A DNA stretch of 64,000 nt from JABCYV01 sp963696025 (GTDB lineage Bacteria; Acidobacteriota; Terriglobia; Terriglobales; Acidobacteriaceae): positions 1,135,919 through 1,199,918 of the forward strand of contig CAVOII010000014.1 of NCBI GenBank assembly GCA_963696025.1, in the 5' to 3' direction. A model generated the notes under the pieces. That model had not been told where the DNA came from and did no database searches. It worked only from the letters and a program-made list of their open reading frames with translations. Numbering within the stretch: position 1 is the stretch's first letter; each line of letters opens with the position of its first letter. A program made the translations under genes and the position numbers. Positions 16,258-24,984 of this stretch are shown one piece after another.

Positions 16258-17958
16258 TTAGAAACTGGGTTTCATCCTGAGCGCCTTGAACGGAATCATT
16301 ACGACAGCTTCGAGATCCACTGCGGCTCCATTCTTAGTCGCGGGATGGAAGTGCCAACTAGATAGCGCGGTGCGTGCGTACTCATCCAGCCGGTCGTCTA
16401 CTCCGCGCAGCACGCGCACTTCGCCGACCGATCCATCGCTACGAATAACGGCGTAGAGGGTCACTGTGCCTTGCACACCGCGGCGCATTAGTTCCAGCGG
16501 ATAGGCTGGGTCGACCTTTTGCATGGCCAAGGGGGCCACAAGTTCGCCCTGGATGTGGTCATCGTGCAACTCTGCGAACCTAATGACCCAGCTTCCGCCC
16601 GCGGAATTGAGGTTCGGCATGTTAAGCGTCATGGAGTAAGACTTCCTATTGCCGAAGACCTTCTTCTCTAGTTCGGTAGCGTTGTCGGGGATTTCTGCGG
16701 CGCGGCGCGGCGCGGTGCTCGTGACCCACGGTGGCGTTGCCTCAGCCAGTAGCCGAGGGTCGCCGGAAGATTTCGTGGCGTCACCAGTTTCATTTCCCGA
16801 GACGTGGCCAGCCGCACCGGAGGCGGCTTGGTTTGAGCTCGCACCAACGTAAAGCCCGGGAGGAACGCCCTTAGCATTGTTGCCCGAACCGGCGCCATTT
16901 CCGTTCGCGGAGTTTGCATCGGCCACAACATTCGGAGTTCCAGCTGCACCAGCTTTCCCTTCTGGCGTTGCTGCAAAGGTTCCTCGGCGGTTTCCTGCTG
17001 GAACTTCAATTTGTGCGCTCAGCACGGCAGGATGAATGCCGAGCGCGATGACGCGGCCACCTCGATTCGAAGTCGCGCTTCCTCCGATCGACGGCGGCGG
17101 AGGCACTACTGCCCTACCGGCCCCACCCCAAGTAGCTTGGGCCATCGAGCGCTGCTCGCTGACCGGCAATTGCGGCGCCGGCGCAACTACCGCGCTGTGG
17201 CCAATATTCATGTCTCCCCACTTGCGATTGGAAGCGGTTTCAACGCTGGGTGGAGGAGCGACAATCGCGGGAGACGGTCCCTGCAAAGTTCGCGCCGCTG
17301 AGGCAGCGTTCAGTTCCGGCGCCGGCGCAACTACAGACGCCGGCAGGGCTGGCAGCTTCATCTCCACGTTTGGGTTTGAAGTGGCCGCAAGAGGTGCGGC
17401 TGGCTGCACGCCCGACCAGGCTACGATGTTAGGAAGCGCGACGTCATGATTCAGCTTGGCATCAGGAGGAGTGACAATCGTCTGCGTACGGTTGTCAGGT
17501 TCAGGCGGAACGGAGATGATTGGTTGCGGAGCGTATTCCGGGTCACCACGCTGCGGCCGTTCAGCATGCCTTACGCCGGTATTGATTGGCGGCAAGTATT
17601 CCGAAGCTGAGTAATAGATGACATCCGAGTTGCGAAACACGGGGCGATCAATCACGCGCGGTCGCTGCGGCCAGAATTGACCGAACCCCCAGATGACCAG
17701 GATGACGGTTGCGTGACAGAACGCCGACTCCGCAAAGCGTTTCCAGGGCAAATGAGATGAAACAAATACATCGGGCCAGAAAGCACCGGGCCGGGACAAA
17801 GAGTCTAGGGTGGGCGGCCGTCGACTCCAAAATAAATCTGTGAGATTGCGAAAGAAAACCTTGTGCCTGGGATCCAGCTTGACCAGGAACGTGGGTGCAG
17901 GCACTGGTCCTGCCATCTCGTCAATCGTTGTTTCCGCGACCTCAGAGGTTAATCTCAT
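16258..17958 (-). CDS. TonB-family energy-transducing protein
   Basis: The 566-residue protein has a cytoplasmic N-terminus of about 80 residues, one membrane anchor (FCHATVILVIWGFGQFW, near residues 86-102), a very long periplasmic linker rich in Pro, Ala and Asn with repeated VVAPAPxL segments, and a C-terminal TonB domain from about residue 480. That domain shows KVDPAYPLELMRRGVQGTVT and VRVLRGVDDRLDEYARTALS. It would couple proton motive force to outer-membrane receptors such as the one encoded at 52929-56993. No exbB or exbD is adjacent. The repeated VVAPAP linker may span the periplasm. Confidence 0.85.
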   Translation of the reverse strand: MRLTSEVAETTIDEMAGPVPAPTFLVKLDPRHKVFFRNLTDLFWSRRPPTLDSLSRPGAFWPDVFVSSHLPWKRFAESAFCHATVILVIWGFGQFWPQRPRVIDRPVFRNSDVIYYSASEYLPPINTGVRHAERPQRGDPEYAPQPIISVPPEPDNRTQTIVTPPDAKLNHDVALPNIVAWSGVQPAAPLAATSNPNVEMKLPALPASVVAPAPELNAASAARTLQGPSPAIVAPPPSVETASNRKWGDMNIGHSAVVAPAPQLPVSEQRSMAQATWGGAGRAVVPPPPSIGGSATSNRGGRVIALGIHPAVLSAQIEVPAGNRRGTFAATPEGKAGAAGTPNVVADANSANGNGAGSGNNAKGVPPGLYVGASSNQAASGAAGHVSGNETGDATKSSGDPRLLAEATPPWVTSTAPRRAAEIPDNATELEKKVFGNRKSYSMTLNMPNLNSAGGSWVIRFAELHDDHIQGELVAPLAMQKVDPAYPLELMRRGVQGTVTLYAVIRSDGSVGEVRVLRGVDDRLDEYARTALSSWHFHPATKNGAAVDLEAVVMIPFKALRMKPSF

Positions 17959-18077
17959 ACAAAGCGGGGCGACGACTACTGTAACTGGATTATAGCTTGG
18001 ACCCCGATGGAGACGATATTGAGGAGTTCATCTGCATTTTTCGTGCTCTAATGAGATACGTGAACGCCGGAAAGACG

Positions 18078-18566
18078 ATGCAGAAACAAGTTATCGCTGG
18101 CCTATTGCTGACTGTGTGGGCGCTGGCCTTCGGGCAGAACCCTCCCCAGAATGCTGCACCTAAGTCGGCCCAGGATTACTCCGGCATGTACTCCTTCCTC
18201 AAAGATGGCGAATTCGTGCAGATCACCGTCGAAGACAAGGGACGCGTAACTGGATTTGTCTCCCGATATGGAGAATTGGACAGCGATCGTGGCGTATTCC
18301 TCGATCAGTTTTTCAAGCAAGGCAAGCTGGAGGGTACGAATCTGAACTTCACCACCCAGACCGTTCATGGCGCCTGGTACGAATTCAAGGGCGTAGTCGA
18401 ACGAGGAGAAGGAAAGAATCCAGGAGACGAGGCCTACTATCTTTTGAAAGGGGTGCTCACCGAATCGACAATTGATTCCAATCAGAAGACCTCATCGAGA
18501 CCGCGCGAAGTAGCTTTCAAGTCGTTTCCGCAGGACATGGGCTCTCGATCGGAAAAGCAAAAGTAG
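18078..18566 (+). CDS. Secreted hypothetical protein
   Basis: I choose ATG 18078 rather than 17997 because a signal peptide begins there (MQKQVIAGLLLTVWALAFG) with a GGAAAG ribosome site, giving 162 residues. The mature domain (YSGMYSFLKDGEFVQITVED, GRVTGFVSRYG, GVFLDQFFKQGKLEGTNLNF, TTQTVHGAWYEFKGVVERG) looks like a small beta-rich fold, and similar proteins are known only as hypothetical. It is divergent from the TonB-family gene. The periplasm or outer surface is the likely location. Confidence 0.7.
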   Translation: MQKQVIAGLLLTVWALAFGQNPPQNAAPKSAQDYSGMYSFLKDGEFVQITVEDKGRVTGFVSRYGELDSDRGVFLDQFFKQGKLEGTNLNFTTQTVHGAWYEFKGVVERGEGKNPGDEAYYLLKGVLTESTIDSNQKTSSRPREVAFKSFPQDMGSRSEKQK

Positions 18567-18582
18567 TGGGCGATGAAAGTCG

Positions 18583-19158
18583 CTAGCCCTTGCGTGGCTT
18601 ATGACCAATAGTTCTGAAGGTCATCTCTTTGGCCCGGCTATGGGTCCGCCGCTTCCATGCGAAGAACAATTCGCTATAGGTCTGGGTGATGTAGGAGTTG
18701 GGCGCAATTTCCAGTGGCCGCGCGGTGCGGTCAATCCATCGTGGCGGGCCCTCGATCTCAGCAAAGTTCCCGATCGGTGTTTCGTCCACGACCACGTGCC
18801 CCTTCCCATCACTCCACTCGGCCCGGAATTTTTCGTAGCGAAACGTAGGCTGAAAACCTAATGCATGCAGGATGGCCTCCATTTTTTTTCCACTTGCGAC
18901 CTTGGTTTCGCTCTCCCCTCGAGTCTTGTAACGCCCGGTCTTCCCCTTGGCCTTGTGGGTCAGCAGCCATTCCGTTCCATACTGGCGCAGACGTAACAGG
19001 TCGCCACGCTTTCGCAGGGGCTGGCCGGGAAGGTCATAAAGCGTGTTCATTTCGCGGGTACGAGGCGTCAGCAGACGGAATCGAGCCTTTCGCAGTTTCT
19101 TGCTGAGGCCTCGAAGCTTCTCAACGCGGAATTTGATTTCAACTTCTTTGCTCATCAA
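18583..19158 (-). CDS. CYTH-domain protein (class IV adenylate cyclase/triphosphatase superfamily)
   Basis: The 191-residue protein begins with the ExExK signature (KEVEIKF) and continues with the charged tunnel-lining strands LLRLRQYG, WLLTHKAKGK, ETKVASGKKM and VVVDETPIGNFAEIEG of the CYTH fold. Members hydrolyse or cyclise triphosphates such as thiamine triphosphate, inorganic triphosphate or ATP. Closest in style are the bacterial proteins annotated class IV adenylate cyclase (CyaB-like). The substrate is undecided. It ends the minus-strand run that begins with larC. Confidence 0.85.
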   Translation of the reverse strand: MMSKEVEIKFRVEKLRGLSKKLRKARFRLLTPRTREMNTLYDLPGQPLRKRGDLLRLRQYGTEWLLTHKAKGKTGRYKTRGESETKVASGKKMEAILHALGFQPTFRYEKFRAEWSDGKGHVVVDETPIGNFAEIEGPPRWIDRTARPLEIAPNSYITQTYSELFFAWKRRTHSRAKEMTFRTIGHKPRKG

Positions 19159-19286
19159 ATAGGAGTGTATTCCGGATCTGAACGGCGACTAAGTAGGTAT
19201 CACGGGAATTCCTCCGGCAACTATCGGCACCTCTGTTTCCCAGGCTCGGTATTGGTCATGGCCAAGAGGCCACAATCCTACACCGC

Positions 19287-20255
19287 CTAAGTGAACATCG
19301 GCAGTTTTACTAAATCATCATGTGGTACTGGTTCGGTTGCCTGGCCCGCTTTCCGCCACGCGGCCAGGCCACCAACAATAACGAACGCGTTAAATCCTTT
19401 TTCCCGCAGCAGATGCGCCACCCGGGCGCTAGTTCCTTCGCGCGCTCAAGTACAGTACAGATAAATGTTCTTGTCCTTGGGCAAGGTCTTGAGCTCTTCC
19501 GACAAATTGTTCGGTTCCAACCGGATTGATCCTTTGATTCGCTCCGCATCGGAGTCGTAATAGCCGTGACTGCGGACGTCGACCAATAGGATTTTTTCTT
19601 TCTCCTCCGAGGCCAGCTTGCGTGCCAACTCCTCTACCTGCACCCGCGGTACGACGCGGTAGACGATATTTTTGCGATACAGCCATATGCGGTAAACAAT
19701 ATAAGCAGCTAGCGCGGCTAGCAACACGGCTTCCACGGCACGACTCGCTGTACGGAAACCGTGAGTAATGGACACCAGAAAATCGCGAAAGAGGAACCCG
19801 ACAGCGCCATAAGCGGTGGCATAGAGCGACGCTCCCGCAAAATCCAGACGCAGGAATTGGTCGGGGCGCATTCTCATGCTTCCCGCCAGCGGTGGCGCCA
19901 TGGTATTGACGCCAGGAATGAATTTGGCGATAACCAGCGTGATCTTGCCGCGCTTGTAAAATGATTCAGCCGAACGCAGAATGCATGATTCCGGATTAGT
20001 TGAGACTCGACACAACAACCCGAGCAGAGTCCATCCCATGTAGCGTCCCAGCACGTAGAGCAATGAGTCACCCAGCAACATGGCGGCTATGGCCAGCAGC
20101 CAAAGTGTGGGCGCTTTGAGAGCTCCAGAGGCCGCAGCAGCTCCTCCGGCGACCAGCGCCAGCGCTGCCGGCACTGGCATGCCGATCGCCTCGGCGAAGA
20201 CGATTGCGGCGACTACGATGTATCCGTGACGCGCTATTAGTGAGATAAGTCCCAT
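19287..20255 (-). CDS. DedA-family membrane protein fused to rhodanese domain, with in-frame TGA at the catalytic Cys position (candidate selenoprotein)
   Basis: Residues 1-200 are a DedA/SNARE-associated membrane protein (VFAEAIGMPVPAALALVAGG, FIPGVNTMAPPLAGSMRM). From about residue 215 a rhodanese domain follows (ILLVDVRSHGYYDSDAERIK). The frame meets TGA at 19446-19448, codon 270, within YLYCT-(TGA)-AREGTSARVAHLL. It then stays open for 52 codons with typical rhodanese C-terminal sequence (EKGFNAFVIVGGLAAWRKAG) to TAG at 19287-19289. In DedA-rhodanese fusions this position is the catalytic Cys of the loop, as in a YCSCPNEAT-like motif. Either Sec is inserted, or this is a nonsense mutation giving a 269-residue protein that lacks the active site. 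Confidence 0.7.
19415..19448 (-). promoter_or_regulatory. Candidate selenocysteine insertion element after the in-frame TGA
   Basis: Reading the minus strand, sixteen bases after the TGA (19446-19448) a perfect 5-bp stem GCGCC (19429-19425) pairs with GGCGC (19419-19415) around the loop CGGGT, which has G as its second base. Bacterial SECIS elements are short hairpins whose apical loop lies roughly 16-37 bases after the UGA and carries a G early in the loop, so the geometry is compatible. A 5-bp hairpin in GC-rich coding DNA is common by chance, so this is supporting evidence only. Confidence 0.35.
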
Positions 20256-20360
20256 TTATCTCCTGTCGCGCTAGACTAACCGGAATTGGATTGGTCGTCC
20301 AGCAGCAGCGTCCAAACAGGTGCGGAGATTGGGGAACTGACGTTGACGATTTATCCCTGA

Positions 20361-21350
20361 CTACTTCTCTCTTGCCACGACGAAGTCCGGCGCCCACAAC
20401 AACGACCGCTTGATCTCGCCATCCGGAAAATTGCAAATCGCATTTCGCGCCAGCATTGCATATTGCAGCGCGCGCGCGTGAGCCGCCTCGAGCGAGCGAT
20501 ACCGTTCCAGGATTCCGAGGATCTCGCCGTGCGTGACGCCGTCGAACGCCCGGTCTCTGACGATGGTCTCGATTAACTTCCTCTCCGCACCTGTGCAGCG
20601 CTCCAATGCGTGAATGACTGCCATCGTAACTTTGCCTTCACGCAAATCGCTGGCCACAGGCTTGCCCAGAACACTCTCCGAGGCAGTCAAGTCGAGCACG
20701 TCGTCCACAATCTGAAATGCCATCCCAAGGTCACGTCCGTACTGCGCCAGGCTCTCTTCCTGTTCCGGAGCAGCTTTGCCCAGGATCGCTCCCATCCGCA
20801 TGCACACCGAGAATAAACAAGCGGTCTTGCGGAAGATCAGATCGAAGTGCTCATCGAGCGAAATGAGCTTGCCCAGCTTTTCCATTTGCAGCAGTTCGCC
20901 TTCCACCATTTGTTGCGTCAGTTCAATGAGGGTGTCCAAAATCCGGAAGTTTCGCTCCTGCACCGCGACCTTGAAGGCTTGCATGTACAGCCAGTCGCCC
21001 GCCAGAACGCACTTTGAATTGCCCCACTGAGTGTTGGCCGCGGGCCGACCACGGCGAGTCTGCGCCTCGTCAATGATGTCGTCGTGAACCAGCGTGGCGG
21101 TGTGAATGATCTCGACGACTGCACCCAAGCGGATGGCTCCGCGTCCGTCGTAGTTGAAAAGCTTGGATGAAAGCAACAGCAACGCCGGACGAATACGCTT
21201 CCCGCCGCCACCACGGAGATATTCACCAATTTCAGTGATCGCTTCTACACCCGAGACTGTGTCCCGCCCGAACTCGCGCTCAATAGCGGCGAGATCATCG
21301 CGTAGCAACTCGAAGATCTCTTTTCCGTTGATGGCGGCAGGTGTGCTCAA
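20361..21350 (-). CDS. Polyprenyl (trans-isoprenyl) diphosphate synthase
   Basis: The 329-residue protein holds both aspartate-rich magnesium motifs of long-chain trans-prenyltransferases: DDIID at residues 90-94 (LVHDDIIDEAQTRRG) and DDVLD at 216-220 (FQIVDDVLDLTA). The GGGGKRIRPALLLL segment is the diphosphate-binding N-terminal motif. It condenses isopentenyl units to build the quinone side chain. Chain length cannot be read safely, though small residues before the first motif (THATLVH-type) are consistent with a long product. It lies in the minus-strand run between yajQ and the DedA-rhodanese gene. Confidence 0.92.
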   Translation of the reverse strand: MSTPAAINGKEIFELLRDDLAAIEREFGRDTVSGVEAITEIGEYLRGGGGKRIRPALLLLSSKLFNYDGRGAIRLGAVVEIIHTATLVHDDIIDEAQTRRGRPAANTQWGNSKCVLAGDWLYMQAFKVAVQERNFRILDTLIELTQQMVEGELLQMEKLGKLISLDEHFDLIFRKTACLFSVCMRMGAILGKAAPEQEESLAQYGRDLGMAFQIVDDVLDLTASESVLGKPVASDLREGKVTMAVIHALERCTGAERKLIETIVRDRAFDGVTHGEILGILERYRSLEAAHARALQYAMLARNAICNFPDGEIKRSLLWAPDFVVAREK

Positions 21351-21360
21351 TCCTCCACCT

Positions 21361-21424
21361 TTGTCATCCTGAGCGGAGCCTGGACTTCGGCTTGCCGAAG
21401 AGCTGGCGGAGTCGAAGGATCTCT
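21361..21424. repeat. Half copy of the CTGTCATC..GAGCG repeat family
   Basis: Starting TGTCATCCTGAGCGGAGCC, with an internal palindrome ACTTCGGCTTGCCGAAGAG and ending GTCGAAGGATCTCTG, it shares its left half with the 114-bp element at 6354-6467. No matching right inverted end is seen. It lies between the polyprenyl synthase start and the yajQ stop and could form a hairpin in the shared transcript. Confidence 0.6.
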
Positions 21425-21475
21425 GTTTTCACCGCTCTGTACGGCGCGGTCGGAAGCGTTCCTCATTCGTCTTTC

Positions 21476-21973
21476 CTAGTTGGTTCTGTAATTCGTAAAT
21501 TGCATATCAATCCCGAAGTCCTGTTGCCGCAAAAGCGCAATGATTTCCTGGAGGCTGTCACGATCTTTTCCGCTGACCCGCACCAAATCTCCCTGAATGG
21601 AGGCCTGAACTTTTTTTTTGGAGTTCTTGATCAGCTTTACGATCTCACGCGCTTTTTCAATCGGGATGCCCTGTTGCATGGTAGCGCGCTGTTTCGCCAT
21701 CCCTCCCGCCGCGGACTCGATTGCGCCATAAGTCAGGCCTTTGAGAGAAACGCCGCGCTTCACCAGTTTCTGCTGAAGGATGTCATTTACCGCTTTCAGC
21801 TTGTACTCATCGATCGAGTGCAACACGATGGCATCTTTGCCCTCGAGTTCGATGTTTGACTTCGAGTCCTTAAGATCAAAGCGCGTGTGAACTTCTTTTA
21901 GCGCCTGCTGGATTGCATTCGAAACTTCCTGCAGATCGAGCTTGCTCACAATGTCGAAAGTATTTTCCGGCAT
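21476..21973 (-). CDS. yajQ: YajQ-family nucleotide-binding protein
   Basis: The 165-residue protein is full length and very typical of the family: FDIVSKLDLQEVSNAIQQAL at the N-terminus, TRFDLKDSKSNIEL, KGLTYGAIESAAGGMAKQRA in the middle, and QASIQGDLVRVSGKDRDSLQ near the end. YajQ proteins bind nucleotides, and some bind cyclic di-GMP and act with transcription factors. The start is ATG 21973. It follows tatD and metG on the same strand, a common housekeeping neighbourhood. Confidence 0.93.
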   Translation of the reverse strand: MPENTFDIVSKLDLQEVSNAIQQALKEVHTRFDLKDSKSNIELEGKDAIVLHSIDEYKLKAVNDILQQKLVKRGVSLKGLTYGAIESAAGGMAKQRATMQQGIPIEKAREIVKLIKNSKKKVQASIQGDLVRVSGKDRDSLQEIIALLRQQDFGIDMQFTNYRTN

Positions 21974-22044
21974 GTCCTTCTACTCTTTCTGAGATCGTTA
22001 ACGTAATCAATGAGGTTATCAGAAGAAGGCTTGCGAGGGCAGAG

Positions 22045-22890
22045 CTAGCGGCTGGGAACTCCGCTTTTACCGCATTCCGACAGATTGAAGAAATCGTAGA
22101 AATTGCTGGAGGTCTGGCGTCCCACTTTTTCTGTCGAAAGACCTCGCAACTCGCCCAGTTGACCCGCCACTTCCTTTACGAAGGCGGGTTCATTGCGCTT
22201 GCCCCTGTGCGGGACAGGAGCAAGAAATGGCGAGTCGGTCTCAATCAGCACTCGTTCGAGCGGGACTTGTTTGGCCGCATCGCGAATTTGCTGCGCTTTA
22301 GGAAAAGTGATGTTGCCGGCGAACGAGATCATGAAGCCGATATCAAGCGCACGCCTGGCATGCTGCCAGGTTCCCGTGAAGCAGTGCAGTATCCCGCCCA
22401 GTCCGCTTCCCGCCCAATGCTCGCGAAGCAGCTTCAGGCAATCTTCCCACGCGTCCTCGCTGCCATCCGACGGTCGGCAGTGGATCACAATCGGCAACTT
22501 TGCCGCCTGCGCCAATTCCATTTGCTGCAGAAATACTTGTCGTTGGACGTCGCGCGGCGAGTGATCGTAAAAGTAGTCGAGCCCAATCTCGCCCCAGGCG
22601 ATGACTTTGGACCGCTTCGCTAACTGCGCCAGTTCTTCAAAATCAGTTTCATTGGCCAGCCGGGCCTCATGGGGATGGATGCCGATAGTCGCGTAAATAA
22701 ATTCGTACTGCTCGGCGAGCTGGAGCCCGCAATCAAGCGATCCTGGCCCCGTTCCGCTGCCGATGGCGACGATGCTCTCGACACCAGCCTCCCGCGCCCT
22801 GGCGATCGTTTCCTTGCGATCAACATTGAACTGATCCATCTCAAGATGAGCATGGGAATCGACAAGAATCAGTCGTCGGTCGTCAGTCAT
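22045..22890 (-). CDS. tatD: TatD-family metal-dependent hydrolase (DNase)
   Basis: I place the start at ATG 22890 (MTDDRRLILVDSHAHLEMD), because the 24 further upstream codons fall in a double-hairpin repeat. The product is 281 residues. Metal ligands typical of TatD are visible: DSHAHL, GEIGLDYFYDHSPRDVQRQV with the family GEIGLDY motif, PIVIHCRPS, GGILHCFTGTW, and LIETDSPFLAP. TatD enzymes are magnesium-dependent 3'-5' exonucleases. It lies between metG and yajQ on one strand, and a repeat of about 50 bases separates it from the metG stop. Confidence 0.92.
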   Translation of the reverse strand: MTDDRRLILVDSHAHLEMDQFNVDRKETIARAREAGVESIVAIGSGTGPGSLDCGLQLAEQYEFIYATIGIHPHEARLANETDFEELAQLAKRSKVIAWGEIGLDYFYDHSPRDVQRQVFLQQMELAQAAKLPIVIHCRPSDGSEDAWEDCLKLLREHWAGSGLGGILHCFTGTWQHARRALDIGFMISFAGNITFPKAQQIRDAAKQVPLERVLIETDSPFLAPVPHRGKRNEPAFVKEVAGQLGELRGLSTEKVGRQTSSNFYDFFNLSECGKSGVPSR

Positions 22891-22904
22891 CAGGAAACGC
22901 TCAC

Positions 22905-22957
22905 GTGGGAACAGCCGCCTTTGGCTGTCCGGGCCGAGCGAAACTCGGCTACTTGTG
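22905..22957. repeat. Double-hairpin intergenic repeat, copy 1
   Basis: Two adjacent hairpins lie between the metG stop (22963) and the tatD start: ACAGCC paired with GGCTGT (22911-22928), and GCCGAG paired with CTCGGC (22933-22949). The arrangement and the second hairpin match those of a second copy at 40878-40925. As transcribed RNA it could set mRNA stability between metG and tatD. Confidence 0.65.
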
Positions 22958-22962
22958 TGCAA

Positions 22963-24957
22963 CTATTTCAATCGCGTCCCCACCGGCACATCTTCCAAAA
23001 AGCTCGCCAGCACCGGCTTTCCGCCTTCGGCGGAGGCGGCCACGATCATTCCGTTAGATTCCAGGCCCCGCAGTTTCCGTGGCACGAGATTTACCACGAT
23101 TACGACTTTCCTGCCGATCAGCGACTCCGGGGCATACGCTTCGGCGATTCCAGCCACCACCTGCCGTACTTCAGTGCCCAGATCGACTTCAAGCCGTAGA
23201 AGCTTGTCCGCGCCTTTCACTTTCTCGGCGACTTTCACTTGTCCAACCCGCAATTCGACCTTGGCGAAGTCTTCAATGCTGATCTTGCCATCAGGCGTGG
23301 GCGCCGTCGCTTTCGTTGGCGGCATGGTGGCCGCCTCCGTGGCTGTTGCTGGCTTCTCCGCGATCGCGACTGGTGCTCCTCGTCCTTGCTCTTCCATGTT
23401 CTGCATCCTTTCGATTGCTGACTTGTCAGCGCGAGGAAATACAGCCTTGACAGAGCCGAGTTTCGTTCCAAGAGGGAGCTGTCCCCACTTCAGCTCAGCC
23501 AGTGGGAACTTGCGAATATCTCCCAGCCCCAACTGCGCCCAGATTTTCGCCGTCGCGTCCGGCATGACCGCATGCGAAAGCGCGGTCACAATCCGAAGCG
23601 CCTCGGCCGAAGTGTAGAGAATGGTCGCCAGACGCGCCCGGCTGGCTTCATCTTGCTTCTCCCCCAGCGCCCAAGGCTCGTTTTCAACAATGTATTTGTC
23701 CACCGCCGCCACCAGGACCCACGCCACTTCCAATGCGCGCGAGAACTGATACTGCTCAAACAGCGCGTTGTACTCAGCGATCGTCCTGCCCGCAATCCCA
23801 GCGATGATATCGTCCGCTGGCGTATGGGCCGCCGTGGGCGACGGATACGGCACCTCGCCGTGAAAATATCGCGTGATCATCGTGAGAGTACGGCTGGCTA
23901 GATTGCCCAGCCCATTGGCCAGTTCTGCGTTATAACGCTGCACCAGCGCGTCAAAGGAAAATGATCCGTCCTGTCCAAAGACGATCTCGCGGAGGAGAAA
24001 GTAGCGCAGCGCATCCGCCCCCAGCACGTCAAGAATGGTCTCGGTTCGCACGATGTTGCCGCGTGATTTCGACATCTTGTTCTCTTCAAACAGCAGCCAT
24101 CCGTGCGCCATAATTCGCTTGGGAACGGGCAGCCCAGCCGCCATCAGAAACGCCGGCCAATACACGCAATGAAAGCGAACGATCTCCTTCCCGATCATCT
24201 GTACGTCAGCGGGCCAGTATTTTTCATAAAGTTTGGCATCGTCTGACCCGTATCCCAACGCAGTGATGTAGTTCGCCAGCGCATCCAGCCACACATAGAT
24301 CACATGCTTCGGATCGTCTGGCACGGGAATTCCCCACGAAAAGGTCCTCCGGCTGACGGACAAGTCACGCAGTCCTGAACGGACAAACGAGGTGACCTCG
24401 TTCCTGCGCGTCTCTGGGCGAATGAAGTCAGGATCCGCGTACAGAAGCAGCAGTTGGTCCTGAAATGCGGAAAGTTTGAAGAAATAGTTCTCTTCATGGA
24501 CCGTCTCCGTTGGTCGTCCGCACTCCGGACAGGGCGCGCCGGGGCCAACCGCGTCCACGTAAAGTTCGTCGTAAACGCAGTATTGCCCCGTATAGGTGCC
24601 CTTGTAGATGTACCCATTGTCGCGAATCCGCCGGAAGAGTTCCTGCACGCCACGCTTGTGCTTATCTGATGTTGTGCGGATGAAGTCGTCGTAAGTAATG
24701 TTCATCCGGTCCCACAGCACCCGGAATTCGGCGGACACTTCATTGGTGAGTTGCGGCGGAGTCTTGCCGGCGGCCTGGGCCGCGCGCTCGATTTTCTGCC
24801 CGTGCTCGTCGGTGCCGGTGAGGAAGTAGGTATCGAAGCCCATCATGCGCTGGCGGCGGGCAATCGTGTCACAAGCGATGGTGGTGTACGCATGCCCAAT
24901 ATGAGGGCGCGCGTTGACGTAGTAAATCGGGGTCGTGATGTAGAACTTCCTGCTCAT
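22963..24957 (-). CDS. metG: Methionyl-tRNA synthetase
   Basis: The 664-residue class I synthetase charges tRNA-Met. The HIGH-type motif is at about residues 18-22 (RPHIGHAYTTI) and KMSKS at about 294-298 (ENKMSKSRGN). A single CPEC knuckle (PGAPCPECGRPTE) lies in the connective domain. After the anticodon-binding helices a low-complexity Ala/Pro/Thr linker leads to a C-terminal EMAP/Trbp111 tRNA-binding domain from about residue 560 (FAKVELRVGQVKVAEKVKGA, VVIVVNLVPRKLRGLESNG), which dimerises the enzyme. It starts 27 bases after the larC stop, in one run with larC and tatD. Confidence 0.96.
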   Translation of the reverse strand: MSRKFYITTPIYYVNARPHIGHAYTTIACDTIARRQRMMGFDTYFLTGTDEHGQKIERAAQAAGKTPPQLTNEVSAEFRVLWDRMNITYDDFIRTTSDKHKRGVQELFRRIRDNGYIYKGTYTGQYCVYDELYVDAVGPGAPCPECGRPTETVHEENYFFKLSAFQDQLLLLYADPDFIRPETRRNEVTSFVRSGLRDLSVSRRTFSWGIPVPDDPKHVIYVWLDALANYITALGYGSDDAKLYEKYWPADVQMIGKEIVRFHCVYWPAFLMAAGLPVPKRIMAHGWLLFEENKMSKSRGNIVRTETILDVLGADALRYFLLREIVFGQDGSFSFDALVQRYNAELANGLGNLASRTLTMITRYFHGEVPYPSPTAAHTPADDIIAGIAGRTIAEYNALFEQYQFSRALEVAWVLVAAVDKYIVENEPWALGEKQDEASRARLATILYTSAEALRIVTALSHAVMPDATAKIWAQLGLGDIRKFPLAELKWGQLPLGTKLGSVKAVFPRADKSAIERMQNMEEQGRGAPVAIAEKPATATEAATMPPTKATAPTPDGKISIEDFAKVELRVGQVKVAEKVKGADKLLRLEVDLGTEVRQVVAGIAEAYAPESLIGRKVVIVVNLVPRKLRGLESNGMIVAASAEGGKPVLASFLEDVPVGTRLK

Positions 24958-24984
24958 TTGCGTGTGTCTTGGTGGCGCGGGATT

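Noticed and set aside
22891..22962. N-terminal extension of TatD
   Set aside because: The 24 codons are encoded by a double-hairpin repeat and the conserved fold begins at MTDDRR.
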